DNA of 48,754 bases from contig JAHFUP010000034.1 in assembly GCA_023265025.1 (NCBI GenBank), forward strand, positions 1 through 48,754, read 5' to 3'. Under the pieces are notes generated by a model. It searched no databases. It saw only the letters and a list, made by a program, of their open reading frames with translations, and was not told where the DNA came from. A program made the position numbers and the translations under genes. Position 1 is the stretch's first letter; the number at the start of each line of letters is the position of its first letter. This DNA is from Acidimicrobiia bacterium. Lineage in GTDB: Bacteria > Actinomycetota > Acidimicrobiia > Acidimicrobiales > AC-14. Shown here piece after piece: positions 43,322 to 47,919 of this stretch.

Positions 43322-43478
43322 GACGAGCGGTGCCGAGTCGAACGGCGGGCGCACGGTTGCCCGTGACGCCCCTCACCAAGGAAGGAAGCCCGTCCTTCGC
43401 AGCTGACCGGTGATGGAGTCGGCCTGGGCACCAGACGGCGGAGGACACAAGGTGCTCTACCGTTGAGCTACGCCCGGC
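43322..43478 (-). ncRNA. Candidate bacterial Y RNA (YrlA-like) upstream of Ro60
   Basis: Read on the minus strand, it opens with GCCGGGCGTA and a perfect D-arm (GCTC, loop AACGGTA, GAGC). It closes with a T-arm (GCCG, TTCGACT, CGGC). In between lies about 100 nt that is not an anticodon arm: hairpin GAAGGA/TCCTTC, and an 11-bp hairpin GGGCG-T-CACGG capped by GCAA. A GGGCG/CGCCC pairing can close the ends if the RNA extends to 43317. A tRNA-mimicking module with inserted hairpins, directly upstream of a Ro60 gene, is what YrlA RNAs look like. Ends are estimates. Confidence 0.6.
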
Positions 43479-43482
43479 ATGG

Positions 43483-43566
43483 TGGTGCCGGGCGGCGGGA
43501 TTCGAACCCGCAACCACCCGCTTAAGAGGCGAAGGAACCCCCGCCTGCGCATCAGGCCGACTCGGC
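43483..43566 (-). tRNA. tRNA-Lys(CTT)-like, degenerate 5' half
   Basis: The 3' half is canonical: loop CTCTTAA (anticodon CTT), T-arm GCGGG-TTCGAAT-CCCGC, ending ACCA. The 5' half is odd: acceptor GCCGAGT pairs only partly, a GCCT/AGGC D-arm is followed by eight or so extra bases, and the anticodon stem has two G-U pairs. Its 3' acceptor pairs better (8 bp) with the 5' end of the neighbouring Y-like RNA. Confidence 0.5.
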
Positions 43567-43582
43567 TGCGAGCATCGTCGTC

Positions 43583-43657
43583 TGGCTGCGAGGCCAGGAT
43601 TCGAACCCGGATTTCCTGGTTCAGAGCCAGGCGTGGTGCCGGTTGCACTACCTCGCA
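43583..43657 (-). tRNA. tRNA-Gln(CTG)
   Basis: Acceptor TGCGAGG/CCTCGCA, anticodon arm CCTGG-CTCTGAA-CCAGG, T-loop TTCGAAT, discriminator G, CCA encoded. U1-A72 and G73 fit glutamine identity. Confidence 0.92.
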
Positions 43658-43661
43658 TCGG

Positions 43662-43733
43662 TCTGGATGGAGAGACTCGAACTCCCAACCCCCGGCTCCC
43701 GGGGCCGGTGCGCTCCCATTGCGCCACATCCAG
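43662..43733 (-). tRNA. tRNA-Pro(CGG) with C33
   Basis: Acceptor CTGGATG/CATCCAG, D-stem GCGC/GCGC, anticodon arm CCGGC-CCCGGGA-GCCGG, T-loop TTCGAGT. C1-G72 and A73 fit proline. Position 33 is C instead of U. The next bases are CCG, not CCA. Confidence 0.85.
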
Positions 43734-43738
43734 TTGGC

Positions 43739-43806
43739 TGGCTCGTCCCGGAAGCACGCACTTCGGGCCTGCGGCCCGGACGCCTCTTCGAGGCGGGCGT
43801 GTTCCG
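43739..43806 (+). repeat. 68-bp structured repeat, copy 1
   Basis: Fills the gap between tRNA-Pro and tRNA-Leu. It folds into an 11-bp outer stem (CCGGAA-G-CACGC with GCGTG-TTCCGG) enclosing hairpins CGGGCC-TGC-GGCCCG and CGCCTC-TTC-GAGGCG. An inverted copy with 63/68 identity is at 45932-45999. All five differences fall in the same reading phase and are synonymous in the plus-strand frame at 43741. Confidence 0.8.
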
Positions 43807-43815
43807 GAACTCGGG

Positions 43816-43889
43816 TACTGACGGTCGGATTCGAACCGACACTGGCGGCGGTCTGAGCGCCGTGCCTCTCCCGGTTGGGCTACGTCAGC
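43816..43889 (-). tRNA. tRNA-Leu(CAG) with class I body
   Basis: Acceptor GCTGACG/CGTCAGT, anticodon arm CGGCG-CTCAGAC-CGCCG, T-arm GTCGG-TTCGAAT-CCGAC, A73. The variable region is only five bases, whereas bacterial Leu tRNAs have a long variable arm. Charging identity is therefore uncertain. Confidence 0.8.
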
Positions 43890-43891
43890 AT

Positions 43892-43967
43892 TGGTGGACC
43901 GAGCGGGAGTCGAACCCGCACCCTTCTCCTTGCAGGGGAGCTGCGCATCCGGTTGCGCTACCGGCCC
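43892..43967 (-). tRNA. tRNA-Ala(TGC) with C33
   Basis: Acceptor GGGCCGG/TCGGTCC contains G3:U70, the alanine identity pair. Anticodon arm GCTCC-CCTGCAA-GGAGA (G-A mismatch at 27-43), C at position 33. T-loop TTCGACT, A73, CCA encoded. Confidence 0.85.
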
Positions 43968-43968
43968 G

Positions 43969-44039
43969 TGGTGGCGGGGGCGGGGATCGAACCCGCGCGC
44001 AGGGCGTATGAGACCCCGCTGATCGCCAGATCCCCCGCA
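43969..44039 (-). tRNA. tRNA-Met(CAT)-like, short D-arm
   Basis: Anticodon arm GGGGT-CTCATAC-GCCCT, T-arm GCGGG-TTCGATC-CCCGC, A73, CCA encoded. The D region is only 15 bases (GATC-TGGC-GATC) and acceptor pair 1-72 is mismatched. An isoleucine tRNA read after lysidine modification is an alternative. Confidence 0.7.
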
Positions 44040-44049
44040 GTGATGGTGA

Positions 44050-44127
44050 TGGGGTGACCGGCCGGACTCGAACCGGCTTCTTCCGGGGCCACGTCCCGGC
44101 GTCTCGACCACTTCAGACCTCGGCCAC
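44050..44127 (-). tRNA. tRNA-His(GTG) with A32 C33
   Basis: Acceptor GTGGCCG/CGGTCAC, anticodon arm CCGGG-ACGTGGC-CCCGG, T-arm GCCGG-TTCGAGT-CCGGC, discriminator C73 as required for His, CCA encoded. Position 33 is C. Confidence 0.87.
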
Positions 44128-44129
44128 AG

Positions 44130-44201
44130 TCGACGAGGGAGGAGTCGAACCCCCGGCATCCTCTTTGTAAGAGAGGCGGTCTACCGCTGACCTACTCGTC
44201 G
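44130..44201 (-). tRNA. tRNA-Val(TAC)
   Basis: Acceptor CGACGAG/CTCGTCG, D-stem GGTC/GACC, anticodon arm CCTCT-CTTACAA-AGAGG, T-loop TTCGACT, A73. No CCA. Confidence 0.93.
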
Positions 44202-44206
44202 GCACG

Positions 44207-44279
44207 TCGGGCACCGTGGAGTCGAACCACGTCATGCCGCGGTATCAGCGCGGTGCCGTCTCCGTCTGGCTCGTGCCCG
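44207..44279 (-). tRNA. tRNA-Ile(GAT)
   Basis: Acceptor CGGGCAC/GTGCCCG, anticodon arm CCGCG-CTGATAC-CGCGG, T-arm CGTGG-TTCGACT-CCACG, A73. Canonical U33. Confidence 0.92.
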
Positions 44280-44282
44280 TTG

Positions 44283-44354
44283 TGGTCCCGGCAGTGCTCG
44301 AACCTGCTCCTGCCGGGCTTCAACCGGCCGCTCCACCATCAGAGCTTCAGGACC
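44283..44354 (-). tRNA. tRNA-Phe(GAA)
   Basis: Acceptor GGTCCTG/CGGGACC, D-stem GCTC/GAGC, anticodon arm GCCGG-TTGAAGC-CCGGC, T-loop TTCGAGC with one T-stem mismatch, A73. Confidence 0.9.
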
Positions 44355-44357
44355 ATG

Positions 44358-44448
44358 CCTCGCCCGGGAACAGGACGACCGGAGGGTGCGCCCTTGGCGG
44401 GCATTCATTTGCAGATGAAGTAGCCCCCGGTCTGCGCATCGGGCGAGG
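44358..44448 (-). ncRNA. tRNA-like structured RNA in array slot (Cys-like loop)
   Basis: 91-nt slot between tRNA-Phe and tRNA-Thr. A 9-bp outer stem CCTCGCCCG/CGGGCGAGG, an arm TTCAT-CTGCAA-ATGAA containing U33-GCA in a six-base loop, and a variable-arm-like hairpin GCCC-GCCAA-GGGC. There is no TTC T-loop. It shares GATGCGCAG and a GGGGG-to-CTTC segment with the degenerate Lys-like slot at 43483. Confidence 0.5.
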
Positions 44449-44456
44449 TGAAGCGG

Positions 44457-44530
44457 GGCCGGCGGCGGGGATCGAACCCGCTCTTTCTCGGTTACGACGC
44501 GAGCGTCCTTACCCTCAGGACCTCACCGGC
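44457..44530 (-). tRNA. tRNA-Thr(CGT)
   Basis: Acceptor GCCGGTG/CGCCGGC, D-stem GTCC/GGAC, loop GTCGTAA (anticodon CGT) on a stem with a 31-39 mismatch, T-arm GCGGG-TTCGATC-CCCGC. Discriminator C is unusual. Confidence 0.82.
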
Positions 44531-44585
44531 AGATGGTCTCGCCCGAGGTGGGCACGTCGGGCGGGACCGGGTACTGCAGGCTGCC

Positions 44586-45746
44586 TCAGGTCCCCTTGTA
44601 GTTGAGGACCTGATGCAGGGTGTGCAGGACGGTGACCAGGTCGGCCTGGTCGGCCATGACCTGGTCGATGTCCTTGTAGGCGGCGGGGATCTCGTCGAGG
44701 AGGGCGCCGGCCCGGTCCGCCAGCCACACCTTGCCGGCCATGGCCGTGGCCAGGTCGGCGTTGGTGAACAGCTTGCGGGCCTTGGTCCGGCTGTGGCGCC
44801 GGCCGGCGCCGTGGCTACACGACGTCCAGCTCGCCTCGTTGCCCTTGCCCTCGACGATGTAGCTGCGGGTGCCCATCGAGCCCGGGATGACGCCGAAGTC
44901 GCCGACGTCGGCCCGGATGGCGCCCTTGCGGGTGACCCACAGCTCGCGGCCCTGGTGGACCTCCTGCTGCGTGAAGTTGTGATGGCAGTCGATCCGGCGG
45001 GTCTGCTTGCCGGTGCCGATGAAGCGCAGCACCTCGGCCAGAGCCCGGTCCATCATCGAGTTGCGGTTGGCCTTGGCGTAGTCCTGGGCCCACAGCATGT
45101 CGGTGACGTAGGCCTCGAACTCCGAGGTGCCCTGGACGAACCAGGCCAGGTCGGGGTCTTCGAGGCTGAGGGCGGCCACCTTGGCCAGGCGCCGGGCCTT
45201 GGCGATGTGCATCTGGGCCAGCTGGTTGCCGATGCCCCGGCTGCCCGAGTGCAGGACGACCCACACCCGGGCCCGCTCGTCCACGCACAGCTCGACGAAG
45301 TGGTTGCCCGACCCGAGCGCGCCGAACTGCTTGGCCGCCTTGTCGGCCTGGGCCGCCGACAGCGACGTGGCCGGACGGTGGTTCGAGAGCCAGCGGCCGG
45401 CGGCGTTGCCGGCCTTGTCGTGGCCCTTGCCCACGCCAGCGGGCACGGCCCGCTCGATCGTGGCGAGGAGCGGCTCGAGGTCGTCGGGAAGCTGGTCCTC
45501 GGTGATGTCCAGCTCGGCCGCGATCATGCCGCAGCCGATGTCGACGCCTACGGCCGACGGGATCACGGCGCCCAGCGTCGGGATCACCGAGCCCACCGTG
45601 GCACCGATGCCCACGTGAGCGTCGGGCATGAGGGCCACGTGGCCCTCGACGATGGGCAGGCGGGCCGTCTTCTCGGCCTGGCGGATGGTGTCGGGCTCGA
45701 TGTCGCTCGCCCAGGAGACGAGCTTCGGGTTGATGGTCGTGGGCAT
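44586..45746 (-). CDS. rtcB: RNA ligase RtcB
   Basis: 386 aa from ATG with AGGAGG nine bases or so upstream. RtcB joins 2',3'-cyclic phosphate (or 3'-phosphate) to 5'-OH RNA ends using GTP and Mn2+, repairing or splicing tRNA. Metal and GTP motifs: VGVDIGCGMIAAEL, GSGNHFVELCVD, LHSGSRGIGNQ, HHNFTQQEVH, GSMGTRSYIVEGKG and SCSHGAGRRHSR, where the HGAGR His is the guanylylated residue. It lies in the middle of the tRNA array, 55 bp from tRNA-Thr and 35 bp from tRNA-Gly, all on one strand. The obvious substrates are the flanking tRNAs or their precursors. Confidence 0.96.
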   Translation of the reverse strand: MPTTINPKLVSWASDIEPDTIRQAEKTARLPIVEGHVALMPDAHVGIGATVGSVIPTLGAVIPSAVGVDIGCGMIAAELDITEDQLPDDLEPLLATIERAVPAGVGKGHDKAGNAAGRWLSNHRPATSLSAAQADKAAKQFGALGSGNHFVELCVDERARVWVVLHSGSRGIGNQLAQMHIAKARRLAKVAALSLEDPDLAWFVQGTSEFEAYVTDMLWAQDYAKANRNSMMDRALAEVLRFIGTGKQTRRIDCHHNFTQQEVHQGRELWVTRKGAIRADVGDFGVIPGSMGTRSYIVEGKGNEASWTSCSHGAGRRHSRTKARKLFTNADLATAMAGKVWLADRAGALLDEIPAAYKDIDQVMADQADLVTVLHTLHQVLNYKGT

Positions 45747-45781
45747 GACGGACACCTCCTCTCGGTGTAGTTGTGCCTCGG

Positions 45782-45854
45782 TGTGGTCGGAGGGAATCGA
45801 ACCCTCGTCGCCGGCGTGGCGTGCCGGGATCCTTGTCCGTTGAACGACGACCAC
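45782..45854 (-). tRNA. tRNA-Gly(GCC) with A32 C33
   Basis: Acceptor GTGGTCG/CGACCAC, anticodon arm CCGGC-ACGCCAC-GCCGG, T-arm GAGGG-TTCGATT-CCCTC, A73. Position 33 is C, as in the His tRNA of the array. Confidence 0.88.
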
Positions 45855-45858
45855 GAGA

Positions 45859-45930
45859 TGGACGCCCGAGCAGGACTCTCACCTGCGTGACGCGGTTTGC
45901 AGCCGCGTGCCTGAATCCTCGGCCCGAGCC
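45859..45930 (-). tRNA. tRNA-Cys(GCA)-like, degenerate
   Basis: Anticodon arm CGCGG-CTGCAAA-CCGCG and discriminator U73 with encoded CCA fit cysteine. The T-loop reads TGAGAGT rather than TTC-type, and I find no matching 5' acceptor strand. The 5' boundary is an estimate. Confidence 0.5.
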
Positions 45931-45931
45931 T

Positions 45932-45999
45932 CGGAACACGCCCGCCTCGTAGAGGCGTTCGGGCCGCTGGCCCGAAATGCGTGCTTCCGGGGCGAGCCA
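45932..45999 (-). repeat. 68-bp structured repeat, copy 2 (inverted)
   Basis: Reverse-complement copy of 43739-43806 with five differences. All hairpins are retained; differences are in loops, unpaired positions, or change a G-U to an A-U pair. It fills the gap between the Cys-like and Asn tRNAs. Confidence 0.8.
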
Positions 46000-46011
46000 C
46001 CGGGCGTGGCG

Positions 46012-46083
46012 CTGCCAGGGAAGGGGTCGAACCTTCGTCCTCCGGGTAACAGCCGGCTGTCCATGCCACTGGACCACCTGGCA
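46012..46083 (-). tRNA. tRNA-Asn(GTT)
   Basis: Acceptor TGCCAGG/CCTGGCA, D-stem GTCC/GGAC, anticodon arm GCCGG-CTGTTAC-CCGGA, T-arm GAAGG-TTCGACC-CCTTC, G73. U1-A72 with G73 fits asparagine. Confidence 0.9.
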
Positions 46084-46093
46084 ATCGATTGGG

Positions 46094-46165
46094 TACCGCG
46101 ACGGGGAGTCGAACCCCGGCTTCCGGGATGAGAACCCGGCGTCATGACCACTTGACGATCGCGGC
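46094..46165 (-). tRNA. tRNA-Glu(CTC)
   Basis: Acceptor GCCGCGA/TCGCGGT, D-stem GTCA/TGAC, anticodon arm CCGGG-TTCTCAT-CCCGG, T-arm CGGGG-TTCGACT-CCCCG, A73. Confidence 0.92.
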
Positions 46166-46170
46166 GAGAG

Positions 46171-46256
46171 CGGAAGCGGGGCGACTCGAACGCCCACGGG
46201 CCGTGAGACCCGTACCTGTTTTCGAGACAGGCTCCTCATCCAGCCGGGTCGCTTCC
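46171..46256 (-). tRNA. tRNA-Ser(CGA)
   Basis: Class II. Acceptor GGAAGCG/CGCTTCC, anticodon arm CCTGT-CTCGAAA-ACAGG, long variable arm ACGGG/CCCGT, T-arm GGGCG-TTCGAGT-CGCCC, G73. Confidence 0.94.
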
Positions 46257-46263
46257 TCGTCAG

Positions 46264-46350
46264 CAGCGGAAGGGGCGAGACTCGAACTCGCACGGGCGTG
46301 ACCCCGTACCCGGTTAGCAACCGGGCTCCTGATCCGGCCGGATCCCTTCC
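46264..46350 (-). tRNA. tRNA-Ser(GCT)
   Basis: Class II. Acceptor GGAAGGG/CCCTTCC, anticodon arm CCCGG-TTGCTAA-CCGGG, variable arm ACGGG/CCCGT, T-arm GCGAG-TTCGAGT-CTCGC, G73. Very similar to the neighbouring Ser(CGA), suggesting duplication. Confidence 0.94.
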
Positions 46351-46381
46351 GTGGGCTGCACCTAGGGCCGGGTCGGCTCGG

Positions 46382-46454
46382 CCTCGCCGGCACGATTCGA
46401 ACGTGCGACGCCCGCCTTCGGAGGGCGGTGCTCTCTCCACTGAGCTACAGCGAG
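46382..46454 (-). tRNA. tRNA-Arg(CCG)
   Basis: Acceptor CTCGCTG/CGGCGAG, D-stem GCTC/GAGC, anticodon arm CCGCC-CTCCGAA-GGCGG, T-arm GCACG-TTCGAAT-CGTGC, G73. Confidence 0.93.
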
Positions 46455-46455
46455 G

Positions 46456-46531
46456 TGGTGTCGACGGCAGGGGTCGAACCTGCACCCTCCGGCTTCGTAG
46501 GCCGGTGCCCTCTCCATTGGACTACGTCGAC
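46456..46531 (-). tRNA. tRNA-Arg(ACG)
   Basis: Acceptor GTCGACG/CGTCGAC, anticodon arm CCGGC-CTACGAA-GCCGG, T-arm GCAGG-TTCGACC-CCTGC, A73, CCA encoded. A34 would need deamination to inosine for full CGN reading. Confidence 0.93.
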
Positions 46532-46534
46532 GAG

Positions 46535-46611
46535 TGGCGCCACCGACGGGACTCGAACCCGTGGCCCTCTGCTCGACAGGCAGTTGCTCTGACCGGCTGA
46601 GCTACGGCGGC
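46535..46611 (-). tRNA. tRNA-Asp(GTC)
   Basis: Acceptor GCCGCCG/CGGTGGC, D-stem GCTC/GAGC, loop CTGTCGA on a CTGC/GCAG stem, T-arm ACGGG-TTCGAGT-CCCGT, G73, CCA encoded. Confidence 0.92.
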
Positions 46612-46620
46612 GTGTACGCG

Positions 46621-46694
46621 TGCGCGCCCTGGGCCTCGAACCCAGTCTTCTCCGGGGTAAGAGCCCGGTGCCCTACCTGTCAGGCGTGACGCGC
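46621..46694 (-). tRNA. tRNA-Lys(CTT)
   Basis: Acceptor GCGCGTC/GGCGCGC, anticodon arm CCGGG-CTCTTAC-CCCGG, T-arm CTGGG-TTCGAGG-CCCAG, A73. Confidence 0.9.
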
Positions 46695-46705
46695 ATTGTT
46701 GGTCG

Positions 46706-46787
46706 TGGGTCGGAGAGGAATCGAACCCCCTGTGTCGGAAAGACGGCTGGATTACCGCCAGCTGCGCCCCCATGGCGCGACCGACCC
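46706..46787 (-). tRNA. tRNA-Tyr(GTA) with G33
   Basis: Class II, as expected for bacterial Tyr. Acceptor GGGTCGG/CCGACCC, D-stem GCGC/GCGC, anticodon arm GCTGG-CGGTAAT-CCAGC, short variable hairpin GTC/GAC, T-loop TTCGATT, A73. Position 33 is G. Confidence 0.83.
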
Positions 46788-46791
46788 ACGC

Positions 46792-46813
46792 GGGGCCATA
46801 GGGAAATGGCCCC
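46792..46813. other. Perfect 8-bp hairpin between tRNA-Tyr and tRNA-Trp
   Basis: GGGGCCAT-AGGGAA-ATGGCCCC. It sits in the largest gap (89 bp) inside the upstream half of the array. It may be a processing or pausing signal. A second small hairpin CCGGA-CTGGTGA-TCCGG follows at about 46850. Confidence 0.5.
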
Positions 46814-46876
46814 GACGACGATGCTCTGCAGTTGTCAAGATGCTCGCGTCCGGACTGGTGATCCGGCGCGTATGAG

Positions 46877-46946
46877 CAGACTCGGAAGGTGTCGAACCCC
46901 CGGCCATCGGTGTTGGAGACCGCGGCGCCACCACTGGCTCGAGCCC
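46877..46946 (-). tRNA. tRNA-Trp(CCA)
   Basis: First tRNA of the array. Acceptor GGGCTCG/CGAGTCT with two G-U pairs, loop CTCCAAC (anticodon CCA) on a stem with one mismatch, T-loop TTCGACA, G73 as expected for Trp. The D-arm is irregular. Confidence 0.78.
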
Positions 46947-47013
46947 AAGTGAACACGCGCATGACGGGGTGCGCGTCAATGATAAGGATGCGGAGCGAAC
47001 GAAGGAGCGTCAG

Positions 47014-47166
47014 CTACCAGCGAACGTCGGTACTGCCGGTATTCCCGGCTTCCCGACCAGCCGCCTGTCGCTCATCGAGTGACAGACCGGGCAGGCACGG
47101 GTACGCGCCGACGCTCAACGGGGCTGTTCCCCGGAGCTTCGTTTCGACGATGTGTGTGCGTGCCAT
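47014..47166 (-). CDS. Possible leaderless 50-aa protein at the head of the array transcript
   Basis: The ATG lies eight bases after the -10 box, where transcription should start, so translation would be leaderless, common in actinobacteria. It encodes a short soluble peptide with TKLRGTAPLSVGAYPCLPG and an Arg/Gly-rich tail. No family recognised. It ends 67 bp before tRNA-Trp. Confidence 0.4.
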   Translation of the reverse strand: MARTHIVETKLRGTAPLSVGAYPCLPGLSLDERQAAGREAGNTGSTDVRW

Positions 47167-47174
47167 GGGCATCG

Positions 47175-47214
47175 ATAGTAGGCATTCTGCGGGCGATGTC
47201 AACCGATTATCGGT
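47175..47214 (-). promoter_or_regulatory. Array promoter with overlapping operator-like palindrome
   Basis: -35 TTGACA (47202-47197) and -10 TACTAT (47180-47175) with a 16-bp spacer, near the vegetative consensus. A perfect palindrome ACCGATTATCGGT at 47202-47214 abuts the -35 box. It would drive the minus-strand tRNA/rtcB/Ro60 unit. A repressor binding the palindrome could also affect the divergent methyltransferase gene. Confidence 0.7.
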
Positions 47215-47285
47215 AAACTTCGAAACATCCGGTATCGCTTGTCACGAGGCCGACACGCGCCCAGCGGCGTAGCCTGTCCTTCCAG

Positions 47286-47885
47286 TTGCCCCTGTGGGCC
47301 TGTCCATGGCCCGACGCCGCCGCCAAGAGCGTCCCGAATGAGCATGACGAGGAGTTCCCGCTGCCGCCGGTGACGCCGGGGGACAAGACCAGCCGGACGG
47401 ACCTGCGTGAGCAGCGCCGACGGCGCCAACACGGCTGCTGGGACCATCTGATCGTCGCCCCGCTATGGGTGGCCTACGAGGCGAATCTCGGGACGCTGCT
47501 TCGAACCTGCGAGGCCGTCGGCGCCTGCATGGCCGTGCCCAGTACGGACCACTATCACCGGGCGCTGGACAGGGGAGACACCCTGCCTCGCCGGCCTCAC
47601 GTCCACTGGGTGCGGAGGTCGAAGCTGAGCTGGATCAGGGAGCAGCGTGGGACGAGTCGGATCGTCGCCGTCGAGCTGGCTGAGGACGCCACGCCGCTCA
47701 CCAGGCTGGAGGCGGCTCGGACGCGCACCGTCGTCCTCCTGGGGCATGAGCACCACGTCGTGCCGGCGGAGGCATGGGACCTGATCGACGACGTCGTCGA
47801 GATCCCGATGGTCGGGCAGGGGTCGAGCCTCAACGTGGCCGTCGCCGGGTCCCTCGTGCTCTACCGGCTCGCCGGTTTGATGTAG
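47286..47885 (+). CDS. TrmH/SpoU family RNA 2'-O-methyltransferase
   Basis: 199 aa if TTG 47286 is used; the GTG at 47370 is another candidate. SPOUT-class knotted fold: motif 1 NLGTLLRTCEAVG, motif 2 VVLLGHEHHVVPAEAWD (family usually GSExxG), motif 3 VEIPMVGQGSSLNVAVAGSL. Members methylate ribose in rRNA or tRNA, including tRNA G18. The altered motif 2 is noteworthy. Divergent from the tRNA array promoter, which makes tRNA a reasonable substrate guess. Confidence 0.88.
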   Translation: MPLWACPWPDAAAKSVPNEHDEEFPLPPVTPGDKTSRTDLREQRRRRQHGCWDHLIVAPLWVAYEANLGTLLRTCEAVGACMAVPSTDHYHRALDRGDTLPRRPHVHWVRRSKLSWIREQRGTSRIVAVELAEDATPLTRLEAARTRTVVLLGHEHHVVPAEAWDLIDDVVEIPMVGQGSSLNVAVAGSLVLYRLAGLM

Positions 47886-47893
47886 GCGCATTC

Positions 47894-47910
47894 GGTATCA
47901 TACTGATACC
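47894..47910 (+). promoter_or_regulatory. Inverted repeat upstream of the toxin-antitoxin pair
   Basis: GGTATCA-TAC-TGATACC, perfect 7-bp arms ending 9 bp before the antitoxin ATG. Probably the autoregulatory operator bound by the ribbon-helix-helix antitoxin. Confidence 0.65.
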
Positions 47911-47919
47911 ATCGCGGGC

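Noticed and set aside
43322-43478. tmRNA or intron-containing tRNA-His
   Set aside because: The D-arm is canonical, no tag-peptide frame or group I core is seen, and the anticodon stem does not close; a Y-RNA-like fold fits better.
44358-44448. Selenocysteine tRNA
   Set aside because: The long stem and variable hairpin suggested it, but there is no TCA anticodon and no T-loop consensus on either strand.
43483-46946. Regularly spaced repeated motif (TTCGAA-type every 75 bp) resembling a CRISPR array
   Set aside because: The recurring motif is the tRNA T-loop complement, unit lengths vary, and each unit folds as a cloverleaf; no identical repeats of 25-35 bp and no cas genes.
43457-46962. Many open frames of 60-150 codons on both strands across the tRNA array
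   Set aside because: They translate tRNA genes (recurrent GFEPT, SRTRT, VGSNP-like strings) and overlap structured RNA; only rtcB is a real coding gene there.
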